From positions 3,416 through 63,669 of the forward strand of contig NZ_SLWY01000022.1 of the NCBI RefSeq assembly GCF_004341245.1: a stretch of 60,254 bases of DNA. Direction: 5' to 3'. Under the pieces are notes generated by a model that was not told where the DNA came from, made no database searches, and was given only the letters and a program-made list of their open reading frames with translations. The translations under genes were made by a program, and so were the position numbers. Each line of letters starts with the position of its first letter. The first letter of the stretch is position 1. The stretch comes from Plasticicumulans lactativorans. Its GTDB lineage: Bacteria; Pseudomonadota; Gammaproteobacteria; Competibacterales; Competibacteraceae. This document shows positions 35,744 to 45,745 of this stretch, piece after piece.

Positions 35744-37245
35744 GCGGCAAGACGCTGATTTCCGAAGGTTCGGAGTGGACGTTCCCGCTACTCGAAGCGT
35801 ACGACCGGGAGATCGCCCGGATCGCGCACGAGGAGTTCAGGCTCGACACCTACCAGAACCAGATCGAGGTGATCACCGCCGAGCAGATGATGGATGCCTA
35901 CTCGTCGGTGGGCATGCCGATCGGCTATCACCACTGGTCGTTCGGCAAGCACTTCGTATCGACCGAGAAGCACTACCGGCGTGGTCAGATGGGGCTCGCC
36001 TACGAGATCGTGATCAATTCCGATCCCTGCATCGCGTATCTGATGGAAGAGAACACGATGACGATGCAGGCGCTGGTGATCGCGCACGCCTGCTACGGCC
36101 ATAACTCGTTCTTCAAGGGCAACTACCTGTTCCGCACCTGGACCAGCGCCGACTCGATCATCGATTACCTGGTGTTCGCCCGTAAGTACATCGAGAAGTG
36201 CGAGGAACGCTACGGCGTCGATGCCGTCGAGGAACTGCTGGACTCATGCCATGCGCTGATGAATCACGGCGTCGATCGCTACAAGCGCCCCGCACCGCTG
36301 ACGATGGCCGAGGAACAGGCCCGGCAGCGCTCGCGCGAGGAATATCTGCAGAGCCAGATCAATGACCTGTGGCGCACCGTCCCGACGCGCAGCGACGAGC
36401 ATTCGACCGCGGAGGCGCAGCGCTTCCCCTCCGAGCCGCAGGAGAACCTGCTGTACTTCGTCGAGAAGAACGCGCCCCTGCTCGAACCGTGGCAGCGCGA
36501 GATCGTGCGCATCGTGCGCAAGATCGGCCAGTACTTCTATCCCCAGCGCCAGACGCAGGTGATGAACGAGGGCTGGGCGACGTTCTGGCACTACACCCTG
36601 CTCAACCGGCTTTACGAGAAGGGGATGGTCAGCGACGGCTTCATGATCGAGTTCCTGCAGTCGCACACCAACGTCGTGTTCCAGCCGGATTTCGACAGCC
36701 CCTATTACAGCGGCATCAATCCGTACGCGCTGGGCTTCGCGATGATGAGCGACCTGCGGCGCATCTGCGAAGCCCCCACCGACGAGGACCGCCACTGGTT
36801 CCCGGAATTCGCCGGCGGCGACTGGATCAAGGTGCTGGACTTCGCGATGCGCAACTTCAAGGACGAGAGCTTCGTCGCGCAGTACCTGTCGCCCAAGCTG
36901 ATCCGGGATCTGCGGCTGTTCGCCGTGCTCGACGACGATCGCGAGGACACCCTCGAGATCGCCGCCATCCACGACGAGCGCGGTTACCGCCGCGTCCGCC
37001 AGGCCCTGGCCGACCAGTACAACCTCGGCTCGCGCGAGCCCAACATCCAGGTGTGGAACGTCGACCGGCGCGGCGACCGTTCGCTGACCTTGCGTCACAC
37101 GGTATACAGCCGCCGCCCGCTCGCCGCCGGCCCCACCTACGAGGTCCTGAAGCACCTGCACCGCCTGTGGGGCTTCACGGTACGGCTCGAAGCCGTCGAC
37201 GAAACCGGCAAGGTGTCGGCGGTCAACGAGGTCCGCAAGGCCTGA
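35740..37245 (+). CDS. spoVR: SpoVR family protein (YcgB)
   Basis: The 501-residue protein has the SpoVR features: [53 protein letters not shown] and [15 protein letters not shown]. Many conserved histidines suggest a metal site, but the reaction is unknown. The family was named for Bacillus spore cortex formation; in non-sporing bacteria it travels with prkA-yeaH. The start overlaps the yeaH stop as ATGA. Confidence 0.95.
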   Translation: MSGKTLISEGSEWTFPLLEAYDREIARIAHEEFRLDTYQNQIEVITAEQMMDAYSSVGMPIGYHHWSFGKHFVSTEKHYRRGQMGLAYEIVINSDPCIAYLMEENTMTMQALVIAHACYGHNSFFKGNYLFRTWTSADSIIDYLVFARKYIEKCEERYGVDAVEELLDSCHALMNHGVDRYKRPAPLTMAEEQARQRSREEYLQSQINDLWRTVPTRSDEHSTAEAQRFPSEPQENLLYFVEKNAPLLEPWQREIVRIVRKIGQYFYPQRQTQVMNEGWATFWHYTLLNRLYEKGMVSDGFMIEFLQSHTNVVFQPDFDSPYYSGINPYALGFAMMSDLRRICEAPTDEDRHWFPEFAGGDWIKVLDFAMRNFKDESFVAQYLSPKLIRDLRLFAVLDDDREDTLEIAAIHDERGYRRVRQALADQYNLGSREPNIQVWNVDRRGDRSLTLRHTVYSRRPLAAGPTYEVLKHLHRLWGFTVRLEAVDETGKVSAVNEVRKA

Positions 37246-37249
37246 AGCC

Positions 37250-37283
37250 GTGCGGCCGACGTCGCCAGCGACGTCGGCCGCAC
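37250..37283. terminator. 15-bp perfect hairpin after spoVR
   Basis: GTGCGGCCGACGTCG / CCAG / CGACGTCGGCCGCAC is a perfect 15-bp stem five bases after the spoVR stop. No T-run follows on the plus strand, so it may work as a GC-rich terminator with Rho, or protect the operon's 3' end. A -10-like TAGACT for mepA lies at 37292-37297. Confidence 0.55.
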
Positions 37284-37329
37284 CGATCACGTAGACTCGT
37301 GCGCCTCCCCCCTCCACGCGCACGCATCC

Positions 37330-38175
37330 ATGACCCGGCTGCTGTCCATCGCCCTGCTGCTGCTCACGTCCCCGGCCCATGCGAGCCCGGTCGAAACCTG
37401 GGGGGACGTGCTGCGCCCCTCCGCCGGCCCGACACGCGTCATCGGCAGCTACGCCAACGGCTGCATCGCCGGCGCGAACCGCCTGCCGGCGGCGGGCCCG
37501 GGTTACCGGGTGATGCGCCCGTCGCGCAACCGCTACTACGGTCACCCGAGCCTGCTCGACTTCATCCAGCGCCTGGGCCGCGACGCCGAGGCCCGCCATC
37601 TCGGCCCGATCCTCGTCGGTGACCTCGGCCAGCCGCGCGGCGGGCCGATGAGCTTCGGGCATCGCAGCCACCAGATCGGGCTCGACGTCGACATCTGGTT
37701 CCGCGAAGCGCCGGGCCACGCAGCGGACGACGGCTTCGTCGAAGACCTGCCGATGCTCAGCGTGGTCGACGCCGCCGCCGGACGCGTGCTGGCGCAGCGC
37801 TGGGGCCGCCGCCAGCGCGACCTCCTGTTCCTGGCAGCGCAGATGCCCGGCGTCGATCGCATCTTCGTCAACCCGGTGATCAAGGCCCATCTGTGCGACA
37901 CCGAGCGGGAGCGCACGTGGCTCGGGCGCCTGCGCCCCTGGTGGGGGCATGACGAGCACTTTCACGTGCGCCTCGGCTGCCCCGCCGACAGCCCCGAGTG
38001 CGCGCCGCAGAAGCCCGTCGAAGCCAGCGACGGCTGCGACGAAGGCCTCACGCGCTGGGTCCGGGAACAGCAGGAAGCAACGCGCCGCCCCAAACCGCCG
38101 GCGCCGCGCCCTCCCGCCCCCGAACTGCCCGAGGCGTGCACCGTGGTGTTCACCGCCCCGGCCGCGGCGCGCTGA
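37330..38175 (+). CDS. mepA: Penicillin-insensitive murein endopeptidase
   Basis: The 281-residue precursor has a signal peptide cleaved near AHASP (about 19). The LAS-metallopeptidase zinc motifs are present: GHRSHQIGLDVDIWF (His and Asp) and WGHDEHFHVRLGCP. MepA cuts D-alanyl-meso-DAP crosslinks in peptidoglycan in the periplasm. The C-terminal 40 residues are Pro/Arg-rich. It follows the stress operon by 84 bp but probably has its own promoter. Confidence 0.94.
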   Translation: MTRLLSIALLLLTSPAHASPVETWGDVLRPSAGPTRVIGSYANGCIAGANRLPAAGPGYRVMRPSRNRYYGHPSLLDFIQRLGRDAEARHLGPILVGDLGQPRGGPMSFGHRSHQIGLDVDIWFREAPGHAADDGFVEDLPMLSVVDAAAGRVLAQRWGRRQRDLLFLAAQMPGVDRIFVNPVIKAHLCDTERERTWLGRLRPWWGHDEHFHVRLGCPADSPECAPQKPVEASDGCDEGLTRWVREQQEATRRPKPPAPRPPAPELPEACTVVFTAPAAAR

Positions 38176-38185
38176 CGCCTTGCGC

Positions 38186-38605
38186 ATGTGCCGTTCCCGC
38201 TGCCGCCTGCCACCGGTCGCCGTGGCGCTCGCACTGGTCCTGCCGGCCTGTACCACGCTGGTGCCCGCCGCCACGCCTGCCGCCGCGGGCACGGCGGCGC
38301 ACGCCGAAGACCCCCTCCTCGCCGCCTGCCGCCAGGCGCTCGCCGCGCCGGCGGACATCGGCGATCCCTGGTTCCTGCTCGGCAACGCCTATGCCGAACA
38401 GGGCCGCCTGAGCGAGGCCGAAGACGCCTACCGCCGCGCGCTCGAACGCGCCGCGCATTCGCGCGCGCAGCACAACCTCGCACTGGTGCAGCTGCAGCTC
38501 GGCATGCACAACCTGCGTGAAGCCGCGCGCCAGTTGCCCGCGCGCGACCGCGCGCGCGCCGAGACCCGCGAGTTCCTGCGGGCATTGATGGAAACCGCCC
38601 CCTGA
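38186..38605 (+). CDS. Small TPR lipoprotein
   Basis: The 139-residue precursor has a signal peptide ending in the lipobox LPAC (Cys about 22), then one to two tetratricopeptide-like repeats: DPWFLLGNAYAEQGRLSEAE and AHSRAQHNLALVQLQLGMHN. TPR lipoproteins often serve as scaffolds in cell-envelope complexes. The ATG was chosen because it opens the signal peptide; it lies 10 bp after mepA, so the two are likely co-transcribed. The longer frame upstream overlaps mepA out of phase. Confidence 0.75.
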   Translation: MCRSRCRLPPVAVALALVLPACTTLVPAATPAAAGTAAHAEDPLLAACRQALAAPADIGDPWFLLGNAYAEQGRLSEAEDAYRRALERAAHSRAQHNLALVQLQLGMHNLREAARQLPARDRARAETREFLRALMETAP

Positions 38606-38857
38606 TGCAGGCTTGCAGGCGTTGTCGCTGCGCTGCGTCAAGGTCGAACGGCGTATAGGGCCCATACTGTTTTGACAAGGCGTACACCGCGACGCGGGCC
38701 GGCCCGGCAAGCGGCGCGAGGGTCGTGAACGGCCTCGACGCAAGGGCCTCGCCCCCGGACAGGCGCAGCCCGCAACCCCGCCCGGCCGTGGACGCCGCCG
38801 GTGCGATTCCTGCTCCGTGAAACGACCACATCCCACGCGAACATTCAGGAGACAGCC
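38606..38857. promoter_or_regulatory. Leader region of the universal stress protein gene
   Basis: This 252-bp gap has no gene. It holds an imperfect dyad GTATAGGGCCCATAC (38652-38666) and a TTGACA at 38672-38677 that could be the -35 of the uspA promoter, though no good -10 follows at 17 bp. Confidence 0.35.
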
Positions 38858-39322
38858 ATGCAGCAGTACAAGCACATCTTGTTCGCCACCGATTGTTCCC
38901 CCCTTGCACCCGTGGTCGGTGCGCACGCGCTCGACATGGCCCGCCGCTACGGCGCCAAGCTCTCGCTCGTCCACGTGGTCGAGGAAGTCAACATCAGCGC
39001 CGGCTACGAGCTCATGCCGCTGCTGCCCGAGCTGCCCGACGAAGCGATCACGCGCGAGGCGCAGACCGCGCTGGCGCGCCTCGGCGAGCAGCTGAGCGTG
39101 CCGGAAGCGGATCGCATCGTGGTGACCGCCATCTCCACCAAGGAAGGGGTGATCGAAACCGCCAAGGAGCGCGGCGTCGATCTCATCATCGTCGGCAGCC
39201 ACGGCCGCCACGGGCTCGCGCTGCTGCTCGGCTCGACCGCCAACGCGGTGCTGCACGGCGCGCCGTGCGACGTGCTGGCGGTGCGCCTGCCCGACGCGAT
39301 GCGCGAGGCGGGCAAGCCCTGA
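38858..39322 (+). CDS. Universal stress protein UspA family
   Basis: The 154-residue protein starts QQYKHILFATDCSPLAPVVG and ends with the nucleotide-binding loop IIVGSHGRHGLALLLGSTAN, that is G-x2-G-x9-G-S/T. It therefore belongs to the ATP-binding group of UspA proteins. Such proteins build up under starvation or low oxygen. AGGAGA stands eight bases before the ATG. An earlier in-frame start would lack this site. Confidence 0.92.
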   Translation: MQQYKHILFATDCSPLAPVVGAHALDMARRYGAKLSLVHVVEEVNISAGYELMPLLPELPDEAITREAQTALARLGEQLSVPEADRIVVTAISTKEGVIETAKERGVDLIIVGSHGRHGLALLLGSTANAVLHGAPCDVLAVRLPDAMREAGKP

Positions 39323-39339
39323 CGCGGCGCCGCCAGCGC

Positions 39340-39771
39340 CTACAGCGGCGCGACGGGCTCGTAGGCGATGATCGCGCGGCGCACAGGCTCGGGGATCGGG
39401 CGCGCGCGCTGGGCGTCGAAGTCGAACCAGACCAGCACCCCCTTCGAGGTCGCCGCCGCCTGCGCCTCGCCGCGCCGGTAGATCGCCGCCGTCAGGTCGA
39501 AGCTGCTGCTGCCGAGGCGGCTGACCCGGGTCGCGACCTCGACCACGCCCGGGTACTCGAGCTGGCTGCGGAAGGCGCACTGCAGGTCGGCGAGGATGAT
39601 GTTCTCGCCCGTGCCGGCCCCCACCGGCATGCCCAGCACGTCCTCGACGTACGCCACCCGCCCCGACTCCAGGAAGCGGATGAACTGCACGTTGTTGACG
39701 TGGCCGAAGGCGTCGAGATCGCCCCAGCGCACGGGCATCTCGTAGAAGTGGCGGAAGTCGGATCGCTGCAT
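39340..39771 (-). CDS. Acyl-CoA thioesterase (4HBT family)
   Basis: The 143-residue hot-dog protein has the 4HBT signature VRWGDLDAFGHVNNVQFIRF, in which the first Asp is catalytic. It hydrolyses a thioester, probably of an acyl- or hydroxybenzoyl-CoA; the exact substrate is unknown. It is convergent with the uspA-like gene (17 bp between stops). Confidence 0.88.
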   Translation of the reverse strand: MQRSDFRHFYEMPVRWGDLDAFGHVNNVQFIRFLESGRVAYVEDVLGMPVGAGTGENIILADLQCAFRSQLEYPGVVEVATRVSRLGSSSFDLTAAIYRRGEAQAAATSKGVLVWFDFDAQRARPIPEPVRRAIIAYEPVAPL

Positions 39772-39912
39772 CGCAAGATTCCTGCACGGCGTGACGGGGA
39801 GACCCCGGCCGCCCGCGGGCGGTGAGCGGCCCGGCTACCGTAACGCACCGCTGCCGTGTTCGGCCCATACGCCGGACCGAGGGCAGCGCAACGCGGATGT
39901 GCTGCTCGGGCG

Positions 39913-40521
39913 TCAGCGCGTGCGCCGTGCCGCGCCCGGGCGCGGCCATCCGGGGGGGCGCGGCGACACCGGGAGCGCGACGTCCAGCTCGCGCCACTCG
40001 CCCGGGGCCAGCCCGGCGAGCGTCCAGTCGCCGATCGACCAGCGGATCAGCCGCAAGGTCGGCAGGCCCACCGCCGCGGTCATGCGCCGCACCTGGCGGT
40101 TGCGGCCTTCGCGCAGTTCGAGTTCGAGCCAGTCGGTGGGGATGTGGCGCCGCTCGCGGATCGGCGGCACGCGCGGCCACAACCCGGGGGGTTCGGCGAT
40201 GCGCCGCGCGCGCGCCGGCAGCGTGCGACCGTCGGCAAGCACCACGCCGCGGCGCAGATGTTCGAGCGCGGCCTCGGTCACCTGCCCTTCGACCTGCACC
40301 CGGTAGACCTTGGGCAGCTTGTGCCGCGGATCGCTGATGCGCGCCTGCAGGCGCCCGTCGTCGGTCAGTACCAGCAGGCCCTCGCTGTCGCGATCGAGGC
40401 GGCCGGCCACGTAGACGCCGGGAACGGCGATGTGGTCGGCGAGCGTCCGGCGCCCCGCGGCGCGATCGGTGAACTGCGACAGCACGTCGTAGGGCTTGTT
40501 GAACAGGATCAGCCGCGCCAT
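39913..40521 (-). CDS. rluE: 23S rRNA pseudouridine synthase (RluE-like)
   Basis: The 202-residue protein is a compact RsuA/RluB/E/F-type synthase without an S4 domain, as in RluE (which modifies U2457 of 23S rRNA). Catalytic Asp lies in [17 protein letters not shown], and [12 protein letters not shown] and [16 protein letters not shown] are further signatures. The start at 40521 overlaps the upstream GGDEF gene by 13 bases. A 140-bp gap without a gene separates it from the thioesterase. Confidence 0.9.
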   Translation of the reverse strand: MARLILFNKPYDVLSQFTDRAAGRRTLADHIAVPGVYVAGRLDRDSEGLLVLTDDGRLQARISDPRHKLPKVYRVQVEGQVTEAALEHLRRGVVLADGRTLPARARRIAEPPGLWPRVPPIRERRHIPTDWLELELREGRNRQVRRMTAAVGLPTLRLIRWSIGDWTLAGLAPGEWRELDVALPVSPRPPGWPRPGAARRTR

Positions 40522-41738
40522 GCCCTGCCCTCGTCGCGCCCGGGCGAGGCAGCCGGCGCCGCACCGTGCTTTTCCATGTACATGCGCCGGTCCGCCGCGG
40601 CGACCAGGGCCACCGCGTCGCCGGCGTCGCCGGGGTAGCTGGCCGCGCCGATGCTGGCGTCGATCGTGCACTCGACGGCGCCGAGCGTGAACGGCGGCAG
40701 CAGGGCACGGCGGATCTTGCCGGTCACCACCGCGAGGTCGCCGGCGTCGGTGATCTCCGGCAGCAGCACCACGAATTCGTCGCCGCCGAGCCGCGCCATC
40801 AGGTCGGAGGCGCGCAGGCAGTTGCGGGTACGCGCCGCGACCTCGGTCAGCAGCAGGTCGCCGGTGCGGTGGCCGTGGGTGTCGTTGACCTGCTTGAAGC
40901 GGTCGAGATCGAGGTAGAGCAGGCCGACGCGCTGGTTCATGCGCTTGGCGACGGCGAGGGTGTGGTCGAGGTGTTCGAAGAACAGGTGGCGGTTGGCGAG
41001 CCCGGTCAGCTCGTCGTAGTAGGCGAGGTAGTTGAGCCGCGAGCGACTGCGCTCCAGCGCCATCTGCGTGCGCTGCTGCTCCTCGATCTTCTCGGACAGG
41101 TGGCGCTTGGCGGCAGCGAGCGTCGCCGCCTGCTCGGCGATGCGCGCCTCGCCCTCGGCGCGCACCGACTCGATGACGCCCAGCAGCAGCGACACCAGCA
41201 GCAGCGGCGCGAACACGCCGCCGAGTTCGCGCGAGGTGTAGGCCGTGTGCAGCCAGTCGGCCTCCTGCAGCGCGTACAGGGCGGTCAGGCCGACGAACAG
41301 CCCGACGATCCAGCGCAGCCCGATGCGCCCGCCCTTCAGGAACAGCGCGAGCACGGGGATCAGGAACAGGCTGTAGGTCGCCCCCCCGGTGATGCCGCCG
41401 TCGAACAGCAGGAACAGCACCAGCGCGCTGTACGCCGCCAGCGCGGTGTTGGACGCCGCGCTCACCGCGGCGCCGCGGCGCAGCCACACCACCAGCGCGA
41501 TCGCCACCGCACACCCCAGCCCCAGCGCGATCGCCAGCGCGATGCGGCCCTTGGCCAGGGCGACCACGCCGAACCCCGTCAGGTAGATGCTGCCGACCAG
41601 CGACGCGCAGTTGACGCAGACGATGCGGCGCAGTTCGGAGTCGATCAGCGAGCCGGCGCGGCCGGCGTACAGGAAGTCGCGCCCGGCGCTGCGCAGGCGC
41701 GCCGCGCGCCGTGCGGCGGCGTCGCCCTTACGGCGCAT
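40509..41738 (-). CDS. Membrane diguanylate cyclase
   Basis: The 409-residue protein has about six N-terminal membrane helices (35-190), a coiled coil (about 195-240) and a GGDEF domain with the active site [12 protein letters not shown] and an I-site RASD five residues before it. It should be an active, product-inhibited cyclase. It overlaps both neighbours (rluE by 13 bases, the hydrolase by 11), so the genes are one transcription unit. Confidence 0.92.
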   Translation of the reverse strand: MRRKGDAAARRAARLRSAGRDFLYAGRAGSLIDSELRRIVCVNCASLVGSIYLTGFGVVALAKGRIALAIALGLGCAVAIALVVWLRRGAAVSAASNTALAAYSALVLFLLFDGGITGGATYSLFLIPVLALFLKGGRIGLRWIVGLFVGLTALYALQEADWLHTAYTSRELGGVFAPLLLVSLLLGVIESVRAEGEARIAEQAATLAAAKRHLSEKIEEQQRTQMALERSRSRLNYLAYYDELTGLANRHLFFEHLDHTLAVAKRMNQRVGLLYLDLDRFKQVNDTHGHRTGDLLLTEVAARTRNCLRASDLMARLGGDEFVVLLPEITDAGDLAVVTGKIRRALLPPFTLGAVECTIDASIGAASYPGDAGDAVALVAAADRRMYMEKHGAAPAASPGRDEGRAWRG

Positions 41739-42543
41739 GCCCGTCGGCGCCGCCGCGCAGGCCCGTGACGAAGGCCGCGATCGCGCGCAGCACCACGCGG
41801 CGCGCCTGCAGGTGCGGCACGTGGGCGCACGCGGGCACCAGCCAGGTGTCGACGCGCCCCGCCACGCCGCGCGCGATCGCCGCGATCTGCGCCGGCGTGC
41901 CGTACTCGTCGTCGCGCCCCTGCAGCGCGAACACCGGGCAGCGGATCGCGCGCAGCTCGGCTTCGATGTTCCAGGCGCGGAAGTCCGCCGACAGCCAGGT
42001 AGCGGCCCAGCCGGCGAAGGTCGCCGCGGTCTTGTCGCCGTGGTAGCGGGCGAGGCGCGCGGCGAGGTCCCCCTGCTGCCAGAGCTGGACCGCGGCGCGG
42101 ATCCCGCTCAGCGTGAGCTCCTCGACGAAGACGTGCGCGGCCTCGGTGACGATCCCGCGCAGGCCCGCCGGCCGGCTCGACGCGTGCAGCAGCGCGATCG
42201 AACCGCCGTCGCTGTGGCCGACGAGCACGTAATCGTCGACGCCGGCGCCGCGGAGCACCTCGGGCAGGCTCACCAGCGCCTCGTCGTGCAGGTAGCGCGG
42301 CGTGCGCGGGGCATCGAGCGCCTCGGAGCCACCGAAGCCCCAGCGCTCGTAGACCAGGCCGGGCAGGCCGGCCGCCGTGCACAGCGCCGCCGGCACGTCG
42401 CGCCACTGCGCGATGCTGCCGAGCCCCTCGTGCAGGAACACCAGCACCGGCCCCGGCGCCGCCCGCGGCGGCAGCAGCCGCTCGGCGACGAGGCGCCGGC
42501 CGGCGGCGCGCAGTTCGAAGGTGTCGCGGATCACGCTGGTCAT
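41728..42543 (-). CDS. Alpha/beta hydrolase
   Basis: The 271-residue protein has the nucleophile elbow VLVGHSDGGSIALLHA (Ser about 104), the oxyanion-region HEGLGSIAQW, the acid Asp in LQGRDDEYGT and the catalytic His in ACAHVPHLQ. It resembles small esterases or lactonases; the substrate is unknown. It overlaps the GGDEF gene by 11 bases and follows the LON-domain gene by 4 bp. Confidence 0.9.
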   Translation of the reverse strand: MTSVIRDTFELRAAGRRLVAERLLPPRAAPGPVLVFLHEGLGSIAQWRDVPAALCTAAGLPGLVYERWGFGGSEALDAPRTPRYLHDEALVSLPEVLRGAGVDDYVLVGHSDGGSIALLHASSRPAGLRGIVTEAAHVFVEELTLSGIRAAVQLWQQGDLAARLARYHGDKTAATFAGWAATWLSADFRAWNIEAELRAIRCPVFALQGRDDEYGTPAQIAAIARGVAGRVDTWLVPACAHVPHLQARRVVLRAIAAFVTGLRGGADGHAP

Positions 42544-42547
42544 GCCT

Positions 42548-43138
42548 TCACCCGAGGCGCTGCTCCTGCAGCACGGCGTAGAGCAGGTCGAGCCGCTGCT
42601 GCTGGTCGTCGAGTTCGAGCAGCGCCAGGCGCAGCCCGACCGGCAGCGGCAGCAGTTCGGCCAGCCGGTCGCACACCCAGCCGGCGTCGTCCCAGTCCGG
42701 CGTCAGTTGCGCGGCGTAGGCCTGCGCAGCGTCGCTCGCGAGCACGCGCCTGAGCAGGTCCGGCAGCGCATGGTAGGGCGCCGGCACCGGTTGCGGCGAG
42801 ACCTCGGGCAGCCACTCGACCGTGCCGACGACGAGCTGGTCGGGCCGCACCCGGTACGACAGCACCCGCAGCCGGCGCTCGCCGCGGCAGGCGATGCCGA
42901 GCAGCCCGTCCGGCAGCGCATCGAAGTCGACGATGCGCGCACTGGTGCCGACCGCGTGGAAGCGCGCGGCCGCGCCGACCTCGCGCCCTTCGCGGATCGT
43001 GACCACGCCGAACGGCGAGCCCTCGCGCAGGCAGCGGCCGACCATGTCGACGTAGCGCGGCTCGAAGATGCGCAGCGGCAGCGCGCCCTGCGGAAACAGC
43101 ACCAGGCCGAGCGGGAACAGCGGGAGTTCGTCGTTCAC
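42548..43138 (-). CDS. LON N-terminal-domain protein
   Basis: The 196-residue protein is a stand-alone LON substrate-binding domain ([20 protein letters not shown] then [17 protein letters not shown]) without ATPase or protease domains. Such proteins are common in Proteobacteria; their role is unknown. The start overlaps the ubiX stop (ATGA). Confidence 0.9.
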   Translation of the reverse strand: MNDELPLFPLGLVLFPQGALPLRIFEPRYVDMVGRCLREGSPFGVVTIREGREVGAAARFHAVGTSARIVDFDALPDGLLGIACRGERRLRVLSYRVRPDQLVVGTVEWLPEVSPQPVPAPYHALPDLLRRVLASDAAQAYAAQLTPDWDDAGWVCDRLAELLPLPVGLRLALLELDDQQQRLDLLYAVLQEQRLG

Positions 43139-43770
43139 GCCGCCCCGCCCTCCTCCGTCCCCCAGCGCGCCAGCAGCGCGTGCGCCACCCCGAGGTGATC
43201 GAGCACCCGCGCGACGACGAAGTCGACGAGATCGGCGACCTGCCGCGGGCGGTGGTAGAAGCCGGGGTTGGCCGGCAGGATCGTGGCACCGGCGCGGGCG
43301 AGCGCGAGCATGTTCTCCAGGTGGATCACCGAGAACGGCGTTTCACGCACCACCAGCAGCAGGGGCTTGCGCTCCTTCAGCGCGACGTCGGCCGCGCGCT
43401 CGATCAGCGAGTCGGACAGGCCGTGGGCGATCGCCGCCAGCGTGCCCGTGGTGCACGGGCACACCACCATCGCCCGCGCCGCCGCCGAGCCCGAGGCGAT
43501 CGGCGCGGTCCATTCCTCCTTGCCGAACACGCGCAGCTGCTCGGCCGCGCAGCCGAAGCGCGCCAGCAGCGCCGCGCGGATCTCGGCCGGGCGCCCGGGC
43601 AGCTCCCAGTCGGTCTCCATGCCGATCACCACCTGCGCCGGCTTCGACAGCATCAGGTACACCCGCTCGCCGGCGGCGAGCAGGCACTCCAGCAGGCGCA
43701 GCCCGTACTGCGCCCCGGAGGCACCGGTCAGCGCGAGGGCGATCGGCGCGGCCGCCGGGGCCGGCGGCAT
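43135..43770 (-). CDS. ubiX: Flavin prenyltransferase UbiX
   Basis: The 211-residue protein makes prenylated FMN for the UbiD decarboxylase of ubiquinone synthesis. It has the start [20 protein letters not shown], the [14 protein letters not shown] segment, [20 protein letters not shown], and [14 protein letters not shown]. The ATG at 43770 is preceded directly by a GTG (43773), which is an alternative. It shares an operon with mpl and the LON-domain gene. Confidence 0.95.
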   Translation of the reverse strand: MPPAPAAAPIALALTGASGAQYGLRLLECLLAAGERVYLMLSKPAQVVIGMETDWELPGRPAEIRAALLARFGCAAEQLRVFGKEEWTAPIASGSAAARAMVVCPCTTGTLAAIAHGLSDSLIERAADVALKERKPLLLVVRETPFSVIHLENMLALARAGATILPANPGFYHRPRQVADLVDFVVARVLDHLGVAHALLARWGTEEGGAA

Positions 43771-43824
43771 CACCGCGCGCGCCCCCGCCGCGACGGGCCC
43801 GCGGCGGGCGTCGCCGCCGGGCGG

Positions 43825-45189
43825 CTAGCGTGCATCGCGCAATGCCTCGAGCAGGCGGCCGTGGATGCCGCCGAAACCGCCGTTGCTCATCACCAGCACC
43901 GCGTCCCCGGCGCGGGTGGCGGCGACCGCGGCGGCGACCGTGGCGTCGAGCGTGCCGCACACCGCGGCGCGCGCACCGAGCGGGGCGACCGCGGCGGCGA
44001 GGTCCCAGCCGAGGTCGGGCGCGCCGTAGCACACCACGTGATCGGCCGCGGCGAGCGCCGGGGCGAGGGTGTCCTTGAACACGCCGAGCTTCATCGTGTT
44101 CGAACGCGGTTCGAGCACGGCGACGATGCGCCGGTCGGCCGGGAGGTTCGCGCGCAGGCCGGCGAGGGTGCTGGCGATGGCGGTCGGGTGGTGGGCGAAG
44201 TCGTCGTAGACGCGCACGCCGGCGGCCTCGCCGCGCAGCTCCAGGCGTCGCGCCACCCCGCGGAAGGCCGCCAGGGCGGCGATCGCGTGCGCCGGGGCGA
44301 CGCCGACATGGCGGGCGGCGGCGATCGCGGCGAGCGCGTTGGCGACGTTGTGCTGCCCGAGCAGCGCCCACGCCACGCGCCCCAGGCGCTCGCCGCGCAG
44401 GCACACGTCGAAGGCCGAGCCGTCGGGCGCGACCGCCACCGCCTGCCAGTCCGCCTGCGCACCGTCGAAGCGCTCGACCGGGGTCCAGCAGCCCTGCGCC
44501 AGCGTCGCCTCGAGCGCCGCCGAGCCGGCGTGGCTGACGAGCCGCCCGGCGCCCGGCACGGTGCGCACGAGGTGGTGGAACTGCCGCTGGATCGCCTCCA
44601 GGTCGGGGAAGATGTCGGCGTGATCGAACTCCAGGTTGTTCAGCACCGCGGTCCGCGGGCGGTAGTGCAGGAACTTCGAGCGCTTGTCGAAGAAGGCGGT
44701 GTCGTACTCGTCGGCCTCGACCACGAAGAACGGCGTGGTGCCGAGGCGCGCGGAGACACCGAAGTTCGCCGGCACGCCGCCGATCAGGAAGCCGGGCGCC
44801 ATCCCGGCGTGCTCGAGGATCCACGCCAGCATCGAGCTGGTGGTGGTCTTGCCGTGGGTCCCGGCGACCGCGAGCACCCAGCGCTCGCGCAGGATGTGCT
44901 CGGCCAGCCACTGCGGCCCCGAGGTGTAGGGCAGGCCGCGGTCGAGCAGCGCTTCGATGATGGGCTTGCCGCGGCTCATCACGTTGCCGACCACGACGCA
45001 GTCGGGCGCCGGGTCGAGCTGCGCGGGGTCGAAGCCCTCGGTGAGGGTGATGCCGGCGGCGGCGAGCTGGGTGCTCATCGGCGGGTAGACGTTGGCGTCG
45101 CAGCCCGACACGGTGTGCCCCGCGGCGCGCGCGAGCAGCGCCACGCCGGCCATGAAGGTGCCGCAAATGCCGAGGATGTGGATGTGCAC
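43825..45189 (-). CDS. mpl: UDP-MurNAc:L-Ala-gamma-D-Glu-meso-DAP ligase
   Basis: The 454-residue Mur ligase recycles the murein tripeptide onto UDP-MurNAc. The start MHIHILGICGTFMAGVALLA is specific to Mpl, the P-loop is VAGTHGKTTTSSML, and FVVEADEYDTAFFDKRSKF binds the substrate. LNNLEFDHADIF follows as in MurC/Mpl. It lies upstream of ubiX in the same direction. Confidence 0.96.
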   Translation of the reverse strand: MHIHILGICGTFMAGVALLARAAGHTVSGCDANVYPPMSTQLAAAGITLTEGFDPAQLDPAPDCVVVGNVMSRGKPIIEALLDRGLPYTSGPQWLAEHILRERWVLAVAGTHGKTTTSSMLAWILEHAGMAPGFLIGGVPANFGVSARLGTTPFFVVEADEYDTAFFDKRSKFLHYRPRTAVLNNLEFDHADIFPDLEAIQRQFHHLVRTVPGAGRLVSHAGSAALEATLAQGCWTPVERFDGAQADWQAVAVAPDGSAFDVCLRGERLGRVAWALLGQHNVANALAAIAAARHVGVAPAHAIAALAAFRGVARRLELRGEAAGVRVYDDFAHHPTAIASTLAGLRANLPADRRIVAVLEPRSNTMKLGVFKDTLAPALAAADHVVCYGAPDLGWDLAAAVAPLGARAAVCGTLDATVAAAVAATRAGDAVLVMSNGGFGGIHGRLLEALRDAR

Positions 45190-45198
45190 GGTGGTGGA

Positions 45199-45714
45199 TC
45201 AGCCCAGTTGGGGAAACAGCGCGGTCATCACGACCACGGACACGACCAGATAGCCGAAAGCGTAGGCGAGGCCGACGCCGCGGCTCACGCCGAGGGCGTG
45301 GCGCAGCACGTGCCCCATCACCACCACGCTCCACAGCACCAGCATCAGGTAGAGCGTCGACGGCAGCGCGGGGGCGTCGGGGGTGGGGCCGGTCTCGAGC
45401 AGCCACAGCGTCAGCGGCAGGCCGGCGAGCGCGAACAGCGCGCCGGTGCCGGTGAGCGCCGTGAAGGTCTGGCGGAAGCGGGCGCGATGGCCGTGCGCGG
45501 CGAGCAGGGTGCGCACGACGCCGGTCAGCAGCACCAGGTCGAGCACGGTCTGGCCGGCCGCGATCAGCGGCGAGGCACCGACCGCGAACAGCAGGAAGCC
45601 GAGCGCGGCGTAGGCGAGCAGCGCGAGCCCGCACAGCACGGGCGACGCCGGCACGTCCTGCGGGCCGCGGCGCAGCAGTGCGATGTCGAGGAAGAGCTTC
45701 AGCAGGGCGGCCAT
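45199..45714 (-). CDS. Conserved membrane protein, Yip1-like
   Basis: The 171-residue protein has about five membrane helices (for example LLAYAALGFLLFAVGA and TLYLMLVLWSVVVMGHVLRH). The pattern resembles short Yip1/DUF-type membrane proteins. No function can be assigned. It starts 31 bp after hslO ends and stops 9 bp before mpl, so it is in the same unit. Confidence 0.75.
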   Translation of the reverse strand: MAALLKLFLDIALLRRGPQDVPASPVLCGLALLAYAALGFLLFAVGASPLIAAGQTVLDLVLLTGVVRTLLAAHGHRARFRQTFTALTGTGALFALAGLPLTLWLLETGPTPDAPALPSTLYLMLVLWSVVVMGHVLRHALGVSRGVGLAYAFGYLVVSVVVMTALFPQLG

Positions 45715-45745
45715 GGGCGCGGGTGGACTCTCGCGGCGGAAGGTT

